This document shows positions 8,804 to 18,858 of a stretch of 64,000 nt of DNA, piece by piece. How positions within the stretch are numbered: position 1 is the first letter of the stretch; each line of letters starts with the position of its first letter. The stretch comes from Microlunatus soli (lineage in GTDB: Bacteria > Actinomycetota > Actinomycetes > Propionibacteriales > Propionibacteriaceae), in contig NZ_LT629772.1 of NCBI RefSeq assembly GCF_900105385.1, positions 5,270,001 through 5,334,000 on the forward strand, given 5' to 3'. Both the position numbers and the translations under genes were made by a program. Under the pieces are notes generated by a model. It saw only the letters and a list, made by a program, of their open reading frames with translations. It had not been told where the DNA came from and made no database searches.

Positions 8804-10603
8804 GTGCCGGCTGCCGAGGGTTCGCAGGTCGCCGCCGCGACTGTCCGCGGCTGGCTGCGCCAATTCTCCTTGAGGCATTGGAAGAAGGACGTTCCCGCCG
8901 GCCTGGTGCTCGGCGTGGAAAGTGTCCCGGACGGCCTGGCCGCGGGGCTGCTCGCTGGGGTGAATCCGGTGTCCGGGCTGTACGCGTACATGATGGGAAC
9001 GATCTTCGGAGCCCTGACCACCAGCTCGACCTTCATGACCGTCCAGGCCACCGGCGCGATGGCCGTTGTGGTGTCCGACGTGCCTTCCGTTCAGGGGGAC
9101 AATGCCGACGCCCACCGGGCACTCTTCACCCTCACCGTGCTCACCGGTGTGATCATGCTCGTTCTCGGTATTGCCCGACTCGGCTGGATCGTCCGCTGGG
9201 TTCCGAACGCCGTGCTGACCGGTTTTGTGAATGCCGTCGCGATCAACATCGTGCTGGGTCAGCTGGACAACCTCACCGGCTACGACAGCGTCGGGATCAA
9301 CCGTGTCCTGCGAGCCGTCAACACGATCCTGCACGTCGGGCAGTGGGCCTGGGCCGATGTCGCCGTCGGCGTGTTGACCATGGTTGTCGTGATCACCCTC
9401 GGCCGGACTCGGTTGGGCGCCCTGGGGATGGTGATCGCGATCATCGTCGGCTCCGCTGTCGGCGCGATCCCAGCGTTGGGCGTACACCGGCTCAACGAGA
9501 TCACCGCCGTCCCGGGTGCGTTGCCGAAGCCGCAGCTGCCGGCCATCGGCCTGATCCCGTCCTTGCTGGTCCCGGCGGTCGCGCTGGCCTTTGTCGGGCT
9601 GGTCCAAGGCGCCGCGATCAGCAAGTCGGTCGCCAATCCCGATGGCAACTATCCGGACGCCTCCGGTGACTTCCGCGGGCAGGGGATCGCCAACATCGCC
9701 GCGGGACTGCTGCGCGGCATGCCGGTGGGCGGTTCGATGTCGGCGACGTCGATCATCACCAACGCCGGCGCCCGGAGCAGGATCGCCCAGCTCGTCGCCG
9801 GACTCACCATGATCATCGTCGTCCTCACCCTTTCCGGAGTGGTGGGCTACGTCGCCATGCCTGCGTTGGCCGGGTTACTGATCGTCGTCGGTCTCCGGTC
9901 GTTGAAGCCGACCCAGATCCAGATGGTCTGGCGCACCGGCATCCTGCAGGCGACCGTGATGACCGCGACCTTCGTGCTGACGCTGTTGATCCCGCTGCAG
10001 TACGCCGTGCTGGCCGGCATCGCGATCTCGATCATTCTGCATGTCGCCCGTCAGGCGAACCGGGTCTCGCTCCGCCGCTGGACGATCGCCGATGACGGAT
10101 CGGTCACCGAGAGTGACGTCCCGACGAGATTGGGCCAGACCGAGGTTGTCGTGCTCCGACCGTACGGGAGCCTCTTCTTCGCCTCGGCCGGAACCTTCGA
10201 GGATCAACTTCCGGCGATCGACGAGGATTCGCAATACTCGGTCGTGATCATCACGCTGCGGGGTAAGGAAGATCTCGGTAGTACCTTCATCAATGTGATG
10301 ATCAACTACGCATCCCGCCTCGAGGCGGCAGATTGTCGGCTGAAGATCAGCGGCATCTCCACCGATGTTCGTCGCCAGCTCGACGCGACCGGCGCCGGCC
10401 ACCTGATCGGGCAACGCAACCTCTATCCGATGACCGATCGGCTGACCCATTCCACGGTGGCGGCCCAGCACGACGCCGAGCAGTGGATCGCCGGTAACGA
10501 GCCGGACGCCGCCGATCAGTCGTTGGCCGATGATCAGGCTGAGCGCAGCTGGTTCGGCGAGTTCCTTCACCGAGGGCTCGACCGCTTCCGGCACCGCAGC
10601 TGA
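8804..10603 (+). CDS. SulP-family anion transporter with C-terminal STAS domain
   Basis: This is a 599-residue paralogue of the transporter at 2940-4769. The SulP core begins KKDVPAGLVLGVESVPDGLA and GVNPVSGLYAYMMGTIFG, and includes GMPVGGSMSATSIITNAGAR. The STAS domain occupies about residues 445-565, with VVLRPYGSLFFASAGTFE and SVVIITLRGKEDLGSTF. The start is GTG with GGAGCCAGCAGAG upstream. The transported anion (sulfate, bicarbonate or other) cannot be told from sequence. It is the last gene of the run that starts at 6602 and faces the giant surface-protein gene. Confidence 0.9.
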   Translation: MPAAEGSQVAAATVRGWLRQFSLRHWKKDVPAGLVLGVESVPDGLAAGLLAGVNPVSGLYAYMMGTIFGALTTSSTFMTVQATGAMAVVVSDVPSVQGDNADAHRALFTLTVLTGVIMLVLGIARLGWIVRWVPNAVLTGFVNAVAINIVLGQLDNLTGYDSVGINRVLRAVNTILHVGQWAWADVAVGVLTMVVVITLGRTRLGALGMVIAIIVGSAVGAIPALGVHRLNEITAVPGALPKPQLPAIGLIPSLLVPAVALAFVGLVQGAAISKSVANPDGNYPDASGDFRGQGIANIAAGLLRGMPVGGSMSATSIITNAGARSRIAQLVAGLTMIIVVLTLSGVVGYVAMPALAGLLIVVGLRSLKPTQIQMVWRTGILQATVMTATFVLTLLIPLQYAVLAGIAISIILHVARQANRVSLRRWTIADDGSVTESDVPTRLGQTEVVVLRPYGSLFFASAGTFEDQLPAIDEDSQYSVVIITLRGKEDLGSTFINVMINYASRLEAADCRLKISGISTDVRRQLDATGAGHLIGQRNLYPMTDRLTHSTVAAQHDAEQWIAGNEPDAADQSLADDQAERSWFGEFLHRGLDRFRHRS

Positions 10604-10607
10604 TCCC

Positions 10608-10634
10608 GGAACCGTCACTGCGGGCCGCGGTTCC
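10608..10634. terminator. possible bidirectional terminator hairpin
   Basis: Arms GGAACCG (10608-10614) and CGGTTCC (10628-10634) can form a 7-bp stem around a GC-rich 13-base loop. It lies between two convergent genes that end at 10603 and 10657. There is no long T tract, so the assignment rests on position and symmetry. Confidence 0.35.
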
Positions 10635-10656
10635 CTTGATCGGTCGGCTGCTGGTG

Positions 10657-13600
10657 TCAGCCACGGCGGCGTCGCCGCGCGGCGGCCAGGGCGAGGGCAC
10701 CGGCGATCAGCAGCGCCGCGCCGATGATCAATGCTCCGAGTCGGGGGCCGCCGGTGTTCGGTAGGGTGCTGCCGGGTGGCGCCGTCGCGGTCGACTCGGG
10801 CGGATTCGGCGGGGTACCGGGTGATTCCGGAGGAGTTGCCGGTGTCCCTGTGGTCGCTGATGGTGATTGCTCGGCGTCGAATGTGTTGACCACGGTGAAG
10901 GCCGCGGCGTCACCGTCGGCACCGACGATCATGGTCGCGGGACTGATCGTCGAATCCGCCGCTCCACCGTTGTCGGTTTCGGTCGCGCGGCACGTCGCGC
11001 CGATCGGGATGTCGGAGTAGTCGGCCTCCAGTCCGTGGGCCTTGGACAGCGTCTGCACACCGTCGTCGGGCAGTTGCACCGGCACCGACTGACCGTTCAC
11101 CTCGGTGGTGCAGCTGAGCTGCACGGTGAAGGTCAGGTCAGACGGAACGTCGGCGGCACCGTCGCCGGTGATCTCCTTGATCACCTGGACCGGCCCGACC
11201 TCGAAGTCGTTGGTCGCCGTCACCGTGATCGGAGTCTCCGGGTCGGCAGAGTCGACGGTGAAGGTGCCGGCCGGTTCGATGCTGGCGGAGGTGGCGCCAC
11301 CGTCAGCGATCTCGGCTGCCTGGCACTCCGCTCCCAGCGGGATGTCGTTGTAGAGGGCTTCCAGGCCGTCTGCCTTGGTCAGGGTTGTCACGCCGTCGTC
11401 GGGGAGTGGCACCGGGACCGGGTCGCCGCCGTAGCGGGTGGTGCAGGTGAGCTGGATCCGGAACTCGGTGTCCGTGGCGACCTGGGCAGCACCGTCTCCG
11501 GTGAGCTTCTTGATCACCTGCACCGAGCCGACGGGGTAGTCGTTGCTGACCGTGACGGTGAGCGGCTTGTCCGGATCGGCGACTCCGACGGTGAACGGCC
11601 CGTCCGGATCGATCGTGGTGCTGGTCGCACTGCCGCTGCTGAGTTCCTCGGCCTGACACTGTGCTCCGACCGGGATGTCGGTGTAGGCGGCCTGCAGACC
11701 GTTGGCCTTGGTCAGGGTCTTGACACCGGCCTCCGGAAGGTCCACCGGCATCTCATTGCCGCCGAAGTCGGTGCTGCAGGTCAGCTGGATGCTGAACTCG
11801 GTGTCGTCGGGGACCTGAGCTGCGCCGTCGCCGGTGATCTTCTTGATCACTCGCACCGGAGCAACCGAGTAGTCGTTGGTTGCGGTCACCGTCACCGGCT
11901 CGTCCTGGGTTCCCACGGTGAACGGGCCGTCCGGTTCGATCGTCGTCGTGGTTGCGCCCGCCTGGTCGGTCTCGGCAGCGGTGCATTCGGAGCCGACCGG
12001 AATGTCGGCGTAATCGGCCTCAAGATCATCGGGTGTGGTCAGGGCCTGGACCCCGTCCTCGGGCAGCGGCACCGGAACGGTCTCGCCGTTCACCGTCGTC
12101 GTACAGGTCAGCTGCACGCTGAATTGAGTGCCGTCGGCCAGCTGATCGGCACCGCCACCGGTGATCTGCTTGAGGATCTGGACCGAGCCGGCCTGGTACT
12201 CGTTGTCGACGGTGATCTCGACGCCGTCGGTGTCGCCAATGGTGAACGGCCCGTCCGGCGTGATCGTGGTGTCGGTTGCGTCGCCATCATCGAGCTCGGC
12301 CAGTGTGCAGGTCGCGCCGACCGGCAGGCCGCGATAGCCGGCTTCAAGATCATCGGGTGTTGTCAGGGTCTTGACGCCATCGGCCGGGATCGGGACCGGC
12401 ACGGTCTCGCCGTCGACCTGGCGGGTGCAAGTCAACTGGACGGTGAATTCGGTACCGTCCGGGACCAGATCCTCACCGCTGCCGCTGATCACCTTGGTGA
12501 CGGTGACAGGCGCCACCTGGAAGTCGTTGGCCACTGTCACGGTGACCGGATCTTCGGGGTCGTCGCCGGTGACGGTGAACGGTCCGTCCGGATCGATGGT
12601 GGTGGAATTGGCGCCGCCGGTGCCGGGTTCGGTGACCTCACAACTCGCACCGTCGTACAGGTCGTCGACCGTCGCCGAGAGCGGTTGATCGCCACCGAGC
12701 TCGATGTCGTTGTCGTAGACGACGGCGTCGTCTGCCGGGTTCTCGCAATGCAGGTGAACGGTGAACGGGCCGGCGCCGTAGGTGGCCGCGCCGGGGCCGG
12801 TGACGTTCTTCTTGATCAGCAGTTGGGTGGTCGGGAAGTCGTTGCGGAAGGCCACAGCATTGGTCACCGTTCCGCCGCCTCCGTCGGGATCCAGGGTGAG
12901 CTCGGCGATGTCACCGTCGGTGTAGTCGTCACCGTTCAACGACCAGGCGGTTCCCGAGGCGCCGCCGTTGTCGGTCTCGGTCGCCGTACATTCCGAACCG
13001 GCCGGCAGTTCGGTGAAGGTCACCGTCTCGCTGGCGTCGAAGGTGGCGACCATCGGGTTGCCCGGCCCGTAGCCGTCGGCGTAGACCGGATCGCCGAGGA
13101 AGGTGCAGTCGACGTCGAAGCTGAACGGCCCGTAGGCGACCGGGTCTCCGTTCTGATCGACCGCGGTGTCGCCGAGGCCCTTGGTCAGCGAGAGCGATGC
13201 ATCGTCATAGGTGTTGGTGGCGATCACGACCGGCACGGTCTGATCGTCCCGGCCCACCGTCACCGTGGTGGCGTCGAAGTCGCTGGCGCCGGCGGCGTCG
13301 TCCTCACTGAGGGTGCATTCCGAGCCCCACGGCAGGTCGTCGACCCGGGTCGGCTGGCCCGGAGTGACCGTGATCGTGGCGTTGTCACCAAGATCAACAT
13401 CTTCTCCGGACGAGGTGCAGTGCAGCGTCAGCTGGAACTGCTCCGGTGCATGATCAGCGGCCGGCCCCTCGATCCGTTTCTCCACCTCCAGTGGTCCGGT
13501 CGCCAAGGCGGCTCCGACCTTGTTGCCCTCGGATTTCGGTGCCAGGGCAAGGTTTCCGTCGTCGTTGGTCTCGGCTGCGACGGCAACGGTGTTCCAGGCG

Positions 13601-16600
13601 ATGGTGTCCTGTCCTGCCGTCTCCGATTGTGCCGGGGCGCGGGTCTGCGCGTCGAAGCTGACGCTGCCGGTGGGCTGCAGCATGTCCTCGACGAAGTCGG
13701 TCTCGATCTTGACCGCCGTCGCATCGGCCGGCAGGTCGATTCCGTCACCCGGCTGAGGATCATCGACGGTCGTCAGCGCGGTCCACTCACCGTCCGGGCA
13801 GCCCTGCAGACTGTCCAGATCCTCGGTGCACAGGTCCTGATCGGTGTCGTAGGACACCCGGATCTGGCTGACGGTGCCCTTGGTGGCACCGGCGAAGCTG
13901 AGTCGGAAGGGCTCCGGCGTCCACTGCGAGCCGCGTTCCAGCGAGGTGATCGCTCCGGTGTCGCCGGGTGTCGGCAGCCGATCGATCGCGTAGACCTTGT
14001 CCTGCGGGAGGTTACCGGTGTTGGTGAATTCGAACCGCCAGGTGTCGGTTCCGCCGGGCTTCGTTACCGGGACGCAGCCGCTGACGTAGAAGCCGTCGTC
14101 GTTGGGTTGGCAGCCGTCCGGGTCGTCGCGGGTGTTCAGCACGCCGAGCTCGTCGTCGTTGGCCTTGACCATCTTCACGCCCCGGAGCGCTCCGGCCCGA
14201 GTCGGGTAGACCGTCGTACTGGCCTGGCACTCGCCGCTGTCGTCATCCAAGCTCTGGGCACACTCGTCCCAGGGGCGATCACCGGTGATCCCGGTGGTGT
14301 TGGTGACATCGGTGTTGCCCGGCAAACCGGTCCGGAACTGCAACGCCGTGGTGATGGTGTAGGTCTGTCCGACTTCCAGCACCGTCCCCTCGGGGAAGGT
14401 GAAGGTCAGCAACGTCGGATCCTCGGCGACGGTGACCTCGTCGGCGGTGCCGGCGGCGTCGGTCGGCAGCGCACTACCGTTCGGCGGATCGGGGGCATCG
14501 CCTTGCAGTGCGTAGGTGTAGCCGCTGTCGCCATCGGCAAGATCAGGATCCTTGACCAGCAACGGGCCGTCGGCATCGGACGGGATGTGGTCGGTGATCA
14601 CCGGGTTGGTGATCGGTGTCTGCCCGTTGTTGGTGAAGGTCAGCGTGTACGGAATGTCGGCGGCCGGCGGCTGAGCACCCGTCGGGGTCTTGTTGACCTC
14701 GACCGAATTCTGCGAGTGCTGGTAGAGGATGCTGTCGGTGGCGTCATCCTCCGCGGTCAACGGCTCGCCGTTGACGGTGTCGGCTGCCCGGTTTTCACCG
14801 TGCACGTCGTCGCTGGACACCCCCGGGTCGTCCTCGCCGGGCATCGGATCATTGCCTGCCAGGTCGGTGGTCACCGGACCACCGCTGCGCAGATCATCGC
14901 GCCGCTGCACCTGCAACAGCACGGTTTGGGTCGGGTTGGACGGGTTCTCCCAGATCGAGCCGTCCGCCTTGGTGAAGGTGAACCGCAATCCTTGGACCTG
15001 GTCGGCGGTGACGCCGTCGGGTAGTGCCAGGGCGGTGCCGGCGGTCCCGTTCACCCATTGACCACCGGTGCGGACGACGTCGCCGCCGGCCGCGGTGAAG
15101 GTGCCGCCGGTGTAGGCATCCACCCGGACCCGGTCGATCGGGGCGGTGAAGGCGAAGTCGCCGAACCCGGTGAAGTCATAGGCGTTGAAGAAGGTCTGGT
15201 CGTCGTCGGTGAGCTGCATCCAGTTCGTACGGGACGGCCCGGACGGCTGACCGGTCAGCGTCACGGTGACGGGGGAGTCGTCCGGCTCGGTCTGCGATGC
15301 GGGGCTGATGTCCTTGGTGACGGCCAGGCCGACGCCGCGCGGTTCCAGTTCGATCTGGGCCGGGTCTGCGTCGGTGTTGGTCCGTGGTTCGACACCGGGA
15401 TAGTCATCAAGATCACTGACTTGGGCGGCAGCGAGGTTGTTGACCGGGCTGTCGTCGGTAGCGGTGACCGGCGTCCCGTCCGATCGGTGGGTCGGTCGGA
15501 GCCTGGTGTCGAACGTGATGTTCGCAATGCCCTCGGATGTGATCCGCCCCGAGTACGTGACGACGAATCCGGCCACATCGGACAGCTCGGCCTCGGTAGC
15601 AGAAAGCGCTTGATCGCGCGTCAGCTCCCGGGTCCCGCCGGTCGCCAGGTGCAGTGTCACGGTGACGTCGGTCGCGCCGATCGAGCCCGGCTCGGTGATG
15701 TCGACGAAACCCTGAAGATTGAACACGTCGAACGGCTCCGCAGCCTCGAGCTCTCTGATGGTCAGCGAGTCGACCTTGCGTGGCGTGGTGTTCTCCCCGG
15801 CCAGGTGCACCCGACCGGTCGGGTACTCGTCGGGAAAGTCGGCGGTGCCGGGCTCGGGGACGCCGAGCGGTCCACCGGACCAGTCTTTGGTGATCTGGGC
15901 GGTGACGTTGACCGGTGTGATGGCGATGATGTCGGAGGCGTCCTGGTCGACGATGTCGTCGCCGTCGACGATCACACTGGCTTGGGCGTCGTTGCGGACC
16001 TGGCCGGTCTCGCCGTCGACGTTGTAGGCGTCCTCGGCCAGCACCGGGTCGTCCGGATCGGACCGCAGCTCGTCGCGGATCCGGAAGACCGGGTGGATGT
16101 CGCGGTCGTTGCCGGAGGAGCGGGCGACGCCGCTGCCGACCGGTGGTGCCTCCGGGTTGCCGGGGATCCGGTCGATCCGGGTCGGGCTCTCCTCGAAGGT
16201 CAGTCGAAAGGCGATGGTGTCGGCCTGGCTTTCGGCACTGAGGTCATAGCCGGGGAAGGTGCCGTCACAGGCTGCCGGGCAGGGATCGTTCGGAGCCTCG
16301 ATCCACTGGTCCTGGCTTAGACTGTAGAGCTCGACCCCGGTGACATGGTCATAGGTCAGGTGCGGATCCATGTCCGCCGTGATCGGGTCGATCCGGACCA
16401 GGTCGAAGCTGTCGAAGACACTCTGATCGAGACCCGCCGCGCTCGGATCGGGAACGTCGGAGATGATCATCTGGTCGATGTTGTTTGCCCCGCTGGTTGA
16501 CCAGTGGATGGTCAGCCCCGCAGCCTCCTGGGTCCGCTCGCCGACGGCCTTCGGGGCGTCCCAGTCCTTGTCGATGATGTCGCCGTTGCCGGGGGTCAGC

Positions 16601-18768
16601 GGCTGGATATGGATGCTGCGGCAGACCGGATCGGACTGCGCATCCGGTACGTCGGACTGTGCGGAGAGTGCCTGAGAGTTGGCGCAGTCCTCGACGTCGA
16701 TGTCCTGGCCGGCTGCGGAGTCCTTCAGGGTGAAGTTGATGTTGGGATTGACCTCGGTGCCCGGCGGGAAACCATCGTCGGAGTGGTAGTCGAACCGGAT
16801 GCCCTGGGCGTTCTCGACGACCTCCGGCGGGAAGTCTCCGGTGAACGTGTCCGGGCCGGGGACGTCCTCCATCCCGGGGACCGGGACCCATTCGGTGCCG
16901 TTGTAGTACTCGACGGTCAGCGTGGCGTTGGCCGGGATCGGCGTCTCCACGACGCCGGTCGGCGCGAAGGCGTCGTACCAATCGCTGTCATCCGGATCGG
17001 CCGGATCCTGGACGACGATGTCATTCGCCGTCGTCGTCGAGTCGGGGAAGTCGGTGATCCGGCCGGACAGCTCAACCAAGGCGGTCTGCCCCGGGATCGA
17101 GTAGATCTCGGACGGCACGATCGTCTTGTCGGTGTCGATGGCGATACGTCGGACGATGGTGGTCAGGGTGTCGTCGGCGGTCGCGTGGCCGTGATAGCCC
17201 CCTGACGCGGTCGAGTCGGCACTGATCGTGTTCGGGTGATCGATTTCGTCGGCGTCCTGATCCTCGTCGGCGGTGACGGCGAACGGGATCGAGGCTTCCG
17301 CGCCGGCAGTGATGTCGCCGGTGAATTCCACCGTGAAGCCGGTCACCGTCTTGCTGTCGTCCGGCTCGGGCAGGGTGTTGGGGGCGTCGGCGTCGAGGGT
17401 TTCGGAGCTGCCGTCGGCGTAGGTGTAGGTGACCGAGGCACCGGTTGCGCCGGCCGGCCATTGGATGTCGTCACCCCAGCCGCTGAAGGTCAGCCCGTCG
17501 GTGAAGATGTTGTTGTCGCCGTCCGGATCCGGTTCGGTGATGGTCAGCGTGTCCAGGGTCCGGTCGCTGGTGTTGGTGGCGCCGATGGTGACGGTGCTGT
17601 CACTGCCGGCCGCGATGATGTCGGGATCGAAGCTCTTCGAGGCGGCCAGATCGATGTCGGCGGATTGGACGGTGTAGTCGGCGTCTGCGGTCGTCGGATC
17701 GGATTCGTCGCCGTCCCTGGTGACGGTGGTGGACACCTCGTTGGCCAGTGGCCCGGTGCCGGCGTCATCGATATTGTCGCGCTGCTCCAGGGGGACGTCG
17801 ACGGTGCCGGTCGCATCCGGCGCGATGTCGGCACCGTCGGTGCTGATGAGATGGATGCGGATGCCCTGTACGTCAGCGGGATCGACGCCGTCGGGAAGGA
17901 TGGCCGGCGGCGGGCCGGGCGGTCCGTTGATCCAGTTGCCGTCGACATAGACGTCGACCTGCACCTGTTCGGCGCCTGCCGGCAGCGTCACGTCCGGTGC
18001 GTCGGTCAGGCCGAGGTACTCGAACGCTCCCGGCGGGTCGGTCGGGTCGGTGAGGGTGATCTCGTCGACCGGAACGTTGGAATCGTTGCCGCCGGACAGC
18101 GACAGTGTTGTCGCGGTGCCGGGATTGGCGATCCCGCTGTCCGGGTCGAAGGACTTGTCGGTGCTGGCCGCCAGCGTGATCGGGATGCTGGGCACGACGG
18201 TCGCGGTGTCGGAGGCCGGCTCGGTGTTGCTGCCGTCCGCTGTCGCGGTGTTGATCAGGTCGGTGCCGTCCAGCTCCGGGTCGATGTCCTCGTCGACCAC
18301 GACCGGGACGGTGATCGTCGCCGTCGACCCGTCGGCCATTCCCTGCCCACCGGCGGGATCGGTCAACGGGTCGGTGAAGTCGACGGTGAAGCCGTCAGCG
18401 GTACCGGTCGCCGTTCCGTCCGCGCCGGTGACCGAGATCGCCTCCGGTCCGGGATTGAGGGAGATCCCCTCGGGCAGGGTGTCGGTCAGCTGGGCGCTGG
18501 TGCAGCCGCCGGAGCCGATGTTGGTGCAGGTGACGACGATCGAGTACTCGAACGTGTCGCCCGGTTCGACGTCGGTGACCGATGCGGTCTTGTCGACCGT
18601 CAGCTCACCGGGGTCCTCGGCCTGGGCCCGTGGGGCGACCAGCCCACTTGCCAGCATTCCGAACGCGAGCGCTCCGGCGATCGGCCTGCGGACCCGACGC
18701 CATCCGCGCCGAACCCACTGTGACCTGCCGGCCGCGCCGCCCGTTCGCCGTATCTGCCGGTGGATCAT
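10657..18768 (-). CDS. giant LPXTG-anchored surface protein with DUF11-like and DUF5979 repeats
   Basis: This 2703-residue wall-anchored protein is probably an adhesin or stalk; no enzymatic domain is seen. A long basic signal peptide runs to about residue 49 (cleavage after AQA). Residues about 50-1750 contain Asp/Thr-rich Ig-like modules of the DUF11 type, such as LTVDKTASVTDVEPGDTFEY and VEVNKTPTGAQPPAADIPYT. About 1755-2620 contain eight DUF5979 modules of about 100 residues each, the last five very alike (VQVIKKLTGDGAAQV, DGPFTV, ending TNDY). A Pro/Thr linker follows. The sorting signal is LPNTGG (about 2667), a hydrophobic helix, then RRRRRG. The start at 18768 has GGAG upstream. No sortase gene is in the window. 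Confidence 0.92.
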   Translation of the reverse strand: MIHRQIRRTGGAAGRSQWVRRGWRRVRRPIAGALAFGMLASGLVAPRAQAEDPGELTVDKTASVTDVEPGDTFEYSIVVTCTNIGSGGCTSAQLTDTLPEGISLNPGPEAISVTGADGTATGTADGFTVDFTDPLTDPAGGQGMADGSTATITVPVVVDEDIDPELDGTDLINTATADGSNTEPASDTATVVPSIPITLAASTDKSFDPDSGIANPGTATTLSLSGGNDSNVPVDEITLTDPTDPPGAFEYLGLTDAPDVTLPAGAEQVQVDVYVDGNWINGPPGPPPAILPDGVDPADVQGIRIHLISTDGADIAPDATGTVDVPLEQRDNIDDAGTGPLANEVSTTVTRDGDESDPTTADADYTVQSADIDLAASKSFDPDIIAAGSDSTVTIGATNTSDRTLDTLTITEPDPDGDNNIFTDGLTFSGWGDDIQWPAGATGASVTYTYADGSSETLDADAPNTLPEPDDSKTVTGFTVEFTGDITAGAEASIPFAVTADEDQDADEIDHPNTISADSTASGGYHGHATADDTLTTIVRRIAIDTDKTIVPSEIYSIPGQTALVELSGRITDFPDSTTTANDIVVQDPADPDDSDWYDAFAPTGVVETPIPANATLTVEYYNGTEWVPVPGMEDVPGPDTFTGDFPPEVVENAQGIRFDYHSDDGFPPGTEVNPNINFTLKDSAAGQDIDVEDCANSQALSAQSDVPDAQSDPVCRSIHIQPLTPGNGDIIDKDWDAPKAVGERTQEAAGLTIHWSTSGANNIDQMIISDVPDPSAAGLDQSVFDSFDLVRIDPITADMDPHLTYDHVTGVELYSLSQDQWIEAPNDPCPAACDGTFPGYDLSAESQADTIAFRLTFEESPTRIDRIPGNPEAPPVGSGVARSSGNDRDIHPVFRIRDELRSDPDDPVLAEDAYNVDGETGQVRNDAQASVIVDGDDIVDQDASDIIAITPVNVTAQITKDWSGGPLGVPEPGTADFPDEYPTGRVHLAGENTTPRKVDSLTIRELEAAEPFDVFNLQGFVDITEPGSIGATDVTVTLHLATGGTRELTRDQALSATEAELSDVAGFVVTYSGRITSEGIANITFDTRLRPTHRSDGTPVTATDDSPVNNLAAAQVSDLDDYPGVEPRTNTDADPAQIELEPRGVGLAVTKDISPASQTEPDDSPVTVTLTGQPSGPSRTNWMQLTDDDQTFFNAYDFTGFGDFAFTAPIDRVRVDAYTGGTFTAAGGDVVRTGGQWVNGTAGTALALPDGVTADQVQGLRFTFTKADGSIWENPSNPTQTVLLQVQRRDDLRSGGPVTTDLAGNDPMPGEDDPGVSSDDVHGENRAADTVNGEPLTAEDDATDSILYQHSQNSVEVNKTPTGAQPPAADIPYTLTFTNNGQTPITNPVITDHIPSDADGPLLVKDPDLADGDSGYTYALQGDAPDPPNGSALPTDAAGTADEVTVAEDPTLLTFTFPEGTVLEVGQTYTITTALQFRTGLPGNTDVTNTTGITGDRPWDECAQSLDDDSGECQASTTVYPTRAGALRGVKMVKANDDELGVLNTRDDPDGCQPNDDGFYVSGCVPVTKPGGTDTWRFEFTNTGNLPQDKVYAIDRLPTPGDTGAITSLERGSQWTPEPFRLSFAGATKGTVSQIRVSYDTDQDLCTEDLDSLQGCPDGEWTALTTVDDPQPGDGIDLPADATAVKIETDFVEDMLQPTGSVSFDAQTRAPAQSETAGQDTIAWNTVAVAAETNDDGNLALAPKSEGNKVGAALATGPLEVEKRIEGPAADHAPEQFQLTLHCTSSGEDVDLGDNATITVTPGQPTRVDDLPWGSECTLSEDDAAGASDFDATTVTVGRDDQTVPVVIATNTYDDASLSLTKGLGDTAVDQNGDPVAYGPFSFDVDCTFLGDPVYADGYGPGNPMVATFDASETVTFTELPAGSECTATETDNGGASGTAWSLNGDDYTDGDIAELTLDPDGGGGTVTNAVAFRNDFPTTQLLIKKNVTGPGAATYGAGPFTVHLHCENPADDAVVYDNDIELGGDQPLSATVDDLYDGASCEVTEPGTGGANSTTIDPDGPFTVTGDDPEDPVTVTVANDFQVAPVTVTKVISGSGEDLVPDGTEFTVQLTCTRQVDGETVPVPIPADGVKTLTTPDDLEAGYRGLPVGATCTLAELDDGDATDTTITPDGPFTIGDTDGVEITVDNEYQAGSVQILKQITGGGADQLADGTQFSVQLTCTTTVNGETVPVPLPEDGVQALTTPDDLEADYADIPVGSECTAAETDQAGATTTTIEPDGPFTVGTQDEPVTVTATNDYSVAPVRVIKKITGDGAAQVPDDTEFSIQLTCSTDFGGNEMPVDLPEAGVKTLTKANGLQAAYTDIPVGAQCQAEELSSGSATSTTIDPDGPFTVGVADPDKPLTVTVSNDYPVGSVQVIKKLTGDGAAQVATDTEFRIQLTCTTRYGGDPVPVPLPDDGVTTLTKADGLEALYNDIPLGAECQAAEIADGGATSASIEPAGTFTVDSADPETPITVTATNDFEVGPVQVIKEITGDGAADVPSDLTFTVQLSCTTEVNGQSVPVQLPDDGVQTLSKAHGLEADYSDIPIGATCRATETDNGGAADSTISPATMIVGADGDAAAFTVVNTFDAEQSPSATTGTPATPPESPGTPPNPPESTATAPPGSTLPNTGGPRLGALIIGAALLIAGALALAAARRRRRG

Positions 18769-18858
18769 CTGGTCTCCGCTCGTCGCCGGGCCGGCTTGTG
18801 TAGCCCGTTATCGCTTCGTCGGTCCTGTCCACCCCGTCGGCCAGTCCGGTCGGCCCGT

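Noticed and set aside
10867-15024. A 1385-codon open frame on the plus strand opposite the giant surface-protein gene, with others at 15058-16320 and 17236-18723
   Set aside because: They mirror the Asp/Thr/Val-rich repeat coding on the minus strand. High GC and low stop density in the antisense frame explain them; the translations have no domain and no ribosome-binding sites.
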